A stretch of DNA of 8,629 bases from an uncultured Clostridia bacterium (GTDB lineage: Bacteria; Bacillota; Clostridia; Lachnospirales; Lachnospiraceae), in assembly GCA_947304065.1 (NCBI GenBank), contig CAMZAI010000119.1, positions 1 through 8,629 of the forward strand, written 5' to 3'. The notes under the pieces are model-generated. The model was not told the DNA's origin and did no database searches. It saw only the letters and a program-made list of their open reading frames with translations. This document shows positions 5,933 to 8,629 of this stretch, one piece after another. The position numbers were made by a program, and so were the translations under genes. How positions within the stretch are numbered: position 1 is the stretch's first letter; every line of letters starts with the position of its first letter.

Positions 5933-7621
5933 ATGAATTACAGGAGATACACGCGCAACCCGCTGCCCGGGGTGACGGGCAGGCGCTGGCCCGAGAAGAC
6001 CGTCGACAAGGCCCCGATATGGTGCAGCGTGGATTTGAGAGACGGAAATCAGGCTCTTATGGAGCCCATGGTGGTTGAGGAAAAGGTCGAATTCTTTCAG
6101 ATGCTCGTAAAGCTCGGCTTTAAGGACATCGAGGTCGGCTTTCCTTCGTCGTCCCAGATCGAGTTTGACTTCGTAAGACAGCTTGTGGACCGCAAGCTGA
6201 TCCCCGACGGCGTCAGGATCCAGGTCGCCGTGCAGTGCAGACCCGAATTCATCGACAGAACGCTTGAATCCATTGAAGGCGTGCAGAACGCCATTGTCCA
6301 TATCTACGCGAATACCTCGAAGCTCCAGCGTGAGGTGGTTTATCATCTGTCGAAGGACGAGATCCGCGACATGGCCGTAAAGGCGGCCCTTCAGGTAAAG
6401 GAATTCGCGGAGAGCTTCCCCGGGAAGATCACTCTTGAGTATTCTCCCGAGAGCTTCACCGAGACCGAGCCCGAGTACGCGCTCGAGGTGTGCAACGCGG
6501 TCATCGACGCGTGGAAGCCCGACAGGAAGAATCCCATGATCATCAATCTCCCGGCTACGGTCGAGAACAATACGCCCAATGTATTCGCGGACCGCATCGA
6601 GTGGATGTCCGACAGGCTGAACAGCCGCAGCGCGGTCATCTTAAGCATCCATCCGCACAATGACAGGGGTACCGCCGTGGCGGCGAGCGAGCTTGCGCTC
6701 CTTGCGGGCGCGCAGCGCATAGAAGGCACACTTTTCGGCAACGGTGAGCGCACGGGCAATGTCGACCTGCTCACCATCGCCTACAATATGTTCGCCGAGG
6801 GCGTCGATCCGTGTCTGGCGATCGACGACATCGTATCGATCAGAAAGACCTACGAGGGACTCTGCAAGATGAGCGTGCACGACCGCCATCCTTATGCCGG
6901 AGACCTTGTATTTACGGCATTTTCGGGCGGACATCAGGACGCGATCAACAAAGGCCTCAAGGCTCTTGTCGAGAGCGGCGATCCCATCTGGCACGTTCCT
7001 TATCTGCCGATCGATCCGGCCGACATCGGAAGGATCTACGAGCCGATCGTACGCATCAACAGCCAGTCCGGCAAGGGCGGAGTCGCGTTCATCATGGAGA
7101 CCTACCACGGCTTCAGACTGCCCAAGGGCATGCGCAAGGAATTCTCGGATATCATCCAGCGCGTGACCGAAGCGGAGGGCGAGGCGGAGCCCGACCGCAT
7201 CATGTGGGAGTTCAAGCAGAATTACATAGACATGAAGGAGCCTTATCATTTCAGGCTCGCGAAGATGGAAGATATCCCCGCCGCGGCTGTGGACAATTAT
7301 CACACGCTCGCGGAGATCACATACACCGACCACGGAGAGGAGAAGACATTTTCCTCGAAGGGCAACGGTCCCATCGACGCGGTCCAGGCCGGCCTGCAGA
7401 AGGAGCTCGGAAGAAAGCTCCGCATCCTCGACTACTCGGAGCATGCGCTCGGCGAGGGTTCGAACGCGCAGGCTGCCGCATATATCCACCTGATGGACGC
7501 GGAGAGCGGTCTGATCACCTACGGCGTGGGCGTCAGCTCGTCAACGACGCGTGCGTCCATCAGAGCCATTTTCAGCGCGCTTAACAGAATGGAGCGCATG
7601 AAAAACACGGAGGAAGAATAG
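5933..7621 (+). CDS. leuA: 2-isopropylmalate synthase
   Basis: LeuA condenses acetyl-CoA with 2-oxoisovalerate to give 2-isopropylmalate, the first committed step of leucine synthesis, in the cytosol. The 562-aa length and N-terminus (YRRYTRNPLPGVTGRRWP) fit the longer LeuA subtype that includes the actinobacterial enzymes. The HMGL-like TIM barrel carries the signature VDLRDGNQAL (33-42), with metal-binding D37. It also has the metal histidines H240 and H242 in SIHPHNDRG and the glycine-rich GNGERTGNVDL (269-279, N276 a further ligand). A linker of about 325-440 leads to the C-terminal regulatory (leucine-binding) domain at about 455-552, ending in SSSTTRASIRAIFSALNRM. All expected blocks are present, so it is probably active and feedback-inhibited by leucine. 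The ribosome binding site GAGG (5920-5923) lies 9 nt before the ATG. No leuB, leuC or leuD is adjacent; the stop is 2 nt from an ABC exporter gene. Confidence 0.97.
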   Translation: MNYRRYTRNPLPGVTGRRWPEKTVDKAPIWCSVDLRDGNQALMEPMVVEEKVEFFQMLVKLGFKDIEVGFPSSSQIEFDFVRQLVDRKLIPDGVRIQVAVQCRPEFIDRTLESIEGVQNAIVHIYANTSKLQREVVYHLSKDEIRDMAVKAALQVKEFAESFPGKITLEYSPESFTETEPEYALEVCNAVIDAWKPDRKNPMIINLPATVENNTPNVFADRIEWMSDRLNSRSAVILSIHPHNDRGTAVAASELALLAGAQRIEGTLFGNGERTGNVDLLTIAYNMFAEGVDPCLAIDDIVSIRKTYEGLCKMSVHDRHPYAGDLVFTAFSGGHQDAINKGLKALVESGDPIWHVPYLPIDPADIGRIYEPIVRINSQSGKGGVAFIMETYHGFRLPKGMRKEFSDIIQRVTEAEGEAEPDRIMWEFKQNYIDMKEPYHFRLAKMEDIPAAAVDNYHTLAEITYTDHGEEKTFSSKGNGPIDAVQAGLQKELGRKLRILDYSEHALGEGSNAQAAAYIHLMDAESGLITYGVGVSSSTTRASIRAIFSALNRMERMKNTEEE

Positions 7622-7623
7622 TT

Positions 7624-8406
7624 TTGAGACAGTTCATCAACAACCTGAAAAAGTACAGATTTCTTCTGTATGAGCTGATCAAAAAGGACATAAAGCTCAA
7701 GTACCGCAGCTCGATACTCGGACTGTTCTGGACGCTGCTCGAGCCGCTTCTGACGATGATCGTGCTGACGCTCGTCTTCTCCGAACTGCTGGGCAGGGGC
7801 GATCAGTATTATCCCGTATATATCCTTTCGGGACGACTGCTCTACAGCTTCTTCTCGGGCGGTACGAAGGCGGCGCTCAAGTCCATCCGTTCCCACGGAG
7901 CGATGATCTCGAAGGTTTACGTGCCGAAATACATGTACCCGGTCGCTTCGATCGTTTCGAACTACGTTATTTTCCTGCTTTCGCTCATCGTTCTCGTGGC
8001 TGTGTCCGCGGTAATGAAGGTAAAGCCCACGATACATATGATCGGCGCGATCCTTCCGCTGCTGATCCTTCTGGTGCTCACGCTGGGCGTCGGAATGATA
8101 CTCGCGACACTCAACGTATTTTTCAGGGACCTCGAGTATTTGTGGACCGTTGCGCTGATGCTCATCATGTACACCTGTGCGATCTTCTACAAGATCGAAG
8201 GCATAAAGAGGCACCTTTGGATATTTAAGTACAACCCGCTCTACTCCGTGATCGTGAATTTCAGGAACACCGTGCTTTACAGTGTTTACGGGCAGGCGAT
8301 GGATATGTGGCATCTCTTGTACTCGATGGGAGTGAGCGTCGCGCTGTTCGCGATCGGACTGGTATTCTTCTGGCGCAAGCAGGACAGGTTTATTCTGTAT
8401 GTGTAA
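7624..8406 (+). CDS. ABC exporter membrane subunit (ABC-2 type; TagG/Wzm-like polysaccharide or teichoic acid export)
   Basis: A 260-aa permease of the ABC-2 family that moves lipid-linked cell-surface polymers (O-antigen, teichoic acid or capsular types) out across the membrane with a Wzt/TagH-type ATPase. The amphipathic N-terminus YRFLLYELIKKDIKLKYRSS followed by ILGLFWTLLEPLL is characteristic. So are FFRDLEYLW (166-174), the YNPLYSVIVNFRNTVL block (203-218) and the C-terminal WRKQDRFILYV. Membrane helices fall at about residues 31-55, 62-80, 105-131, 140-164, 172-190 and 230-250. The start is TTG at 7624, 2 nt after the leuA stop. GGAGGAAG (7609-7616) inside the end of leuA serves as its ribosome binding site with about a 10-nt spacer; no ATG is available nearby. 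The next gene is the matching ATPase. The transported polymer cannot be deduced. Confidence 0.93.
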   Translation: MRQFINNLKKYRFLLYELIKKDIKLKYRSSILGLFWTLLEPLLTMIVLTLVFSELLGRGDQYYPVYILSGRLLYSFFSGGTKAALKSIRSHGAMISKVYVPKYMYPVASIVSNYVIFLLSLIVLVAVSAVMKVKPTIHMIGAILPLLILLVLTLGVGMILATLNVFFRDLEYLWTVALMLIMYTCAIFYKIEGIKRHLWIFKYNPLYSVIVNFRNTVLYSVYGQAMDMWHLLYSMGVSVALFAIGLVFFWRKQDRFILYV

Positions 8407-8422
8407 GGCAAAGGTGCCATAT

Positions 8423-8455
8423 ATGCGCAGTCTGACGGTATACATTTGGAGATAA
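8423..8455 (+). CDS. Possible 10-aa coupling peptide before the exporter ATPase gene
   Basis: In the 51-nt spacer, AAGGTG (8411-8416) lies 6 nt before an ATG that opens the ORF MRSLTVYIWR. Its TAA stop (8453-8455) is 2 nt before the ATPase ATG, and its last codons contain the ATPase ribosome binding site GGAGA. This arrangement would suit translational coupling or re-initiation that sets the ATPase level. It is also short enough to be chance; no similarity is claimed. Confidence 0.25.
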   Translation: MRSLTVYIWR

Positions 8456-8457
8456 GA

Positions 8458-8629
8458 ATGTTGGAAAACGAAACAATTAACGAGATAAAGGAACCTACCG
8501 TTCCGACGGAGCCCGCACCTGCGGAGAGCCCGGCGGCCGAGGCTCCGAAGAAGCCTGCGAAGAAAAAGAAGCTTCCGCCCAAGGTCATCACGCTCGAGGG
8601 CGTGGGCATGAAGTTCAGGCTCACGGACC
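8458..8629 (+). CDS. ABC exporter ATP-binding subunit (TagH/Wzt-like), 3' end beyond the window
   Basis: Only the first 57 residues are visible, so no Walker motif can be checked. They begin with an acidic stretch (MLENETINEIKEPT), then a Pro/Ala/Glu segment turning into a lysine-rich run (APKKPAKKKKLPPK). The first beta strand of an ABC ATPase follows as VITLEGVGMKFRLTD. The pattern I/L-x-x-V-x-MKFxL is typical of TagH/Wzt-type nucleotide-binding subunits. Its position directly after the Wzm/TagG-like permease supports pairing as the energising subunit on the cytoplasmic face. GGAGA (8448-8452) is spaced 5 nt from the ATG. The roughly 40-residue low-complexity extension before the ABC fold is unusual; most relatives reach that first strand within a few residues. 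The conserved strand is in frame with the extension and an upstream ATG with a good ribosome binding site, so the extension looks real. Confidence 0.8.
   Translation, partial: MLENETINEIKEPTVPTEPAPAESPAAEAPKKPAKKKKLPPKVITLEGVGMKFRLTD

Overview
The window looks like a chromosomal segment of a Gram-positive, obligately anaerobic Clostridia, most likely a Lachnospiraceae-type bacterium. The grounds are strong AGGAGG-type ribosome binding sites, a cdaA-ybbR pair preceded by two clostridial-type membrane proteins, an aldo/keto reductase with a ferredoxin-like C-terminus, and a TagGH/Wzm-Wzt-type exporter. Codon third positions are fairly G/C-rich for the group. This also opens long spurious antisense frames opposite most genes. 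The taxonomic placement is inference; there is no rRNA in the window.

Layout. (1) Bases 1-477 hold the 3' part of a dCMP-deaminase-family gene on the + strand. It converges with an aldo/keto reductase gene on the - strand (516-1643). Between and partly inside them lies a perfect 25-bp stem with a 4-nt loop (463-516) that serves as a bidirectional terminator. (2) Bases 1644-1888 are a divergent promoter region: a possible - strand promoter for the reductase, and a better + strand extended -10 promoter for the next operon. (3) Bases 1889-5807 are a tight four-gene + strand operon: a 145-aa two-helix membrane protein, a 439-aa multi-helix membrane protein with a long acidic tail, the diadenylate cyclase CdaA, and its partner YbbR/CdaR. 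Gaps are 6 and 14 nt, then a 4-nt ATGA overlap. (4) Bases 5808-5932 are a short leader with a large GC-rich hairpin and a 13-codon ORF, but no clear intrinsic terminator. (5) Bases 5933-7621 encode 2-isopropylmalate synthase (LeuA). Two nucleotides later comes the membrane subunit of a polysaccharide/teichoic-acid-type ABC exporter (7624-8406). After a 51-nt spacer with a possible 10-codon coupling peptide, the start of its ATPase follows (8458 to the window end).

How the parts relate. The c-di-AMP block is the most interesting part. CdaA makes c-di-AMP from ATP at the membrane, and YbbR/CdaR is its known extracytoplasmic partner. The usual Bacillus third member, glmM, is not next to them. 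Instead two uncharacterised membrane proteins with acidic cytoplasmic tails occupy the front of the operon and are candidate partners. I see no T-run terminator from 1889 to the end of the window, so leucine synthesis and envelope-polymer export genes may be partly read from the same transcript. No tRNA, rRNA, CRISPR array, transposase or prophage gene was seen.
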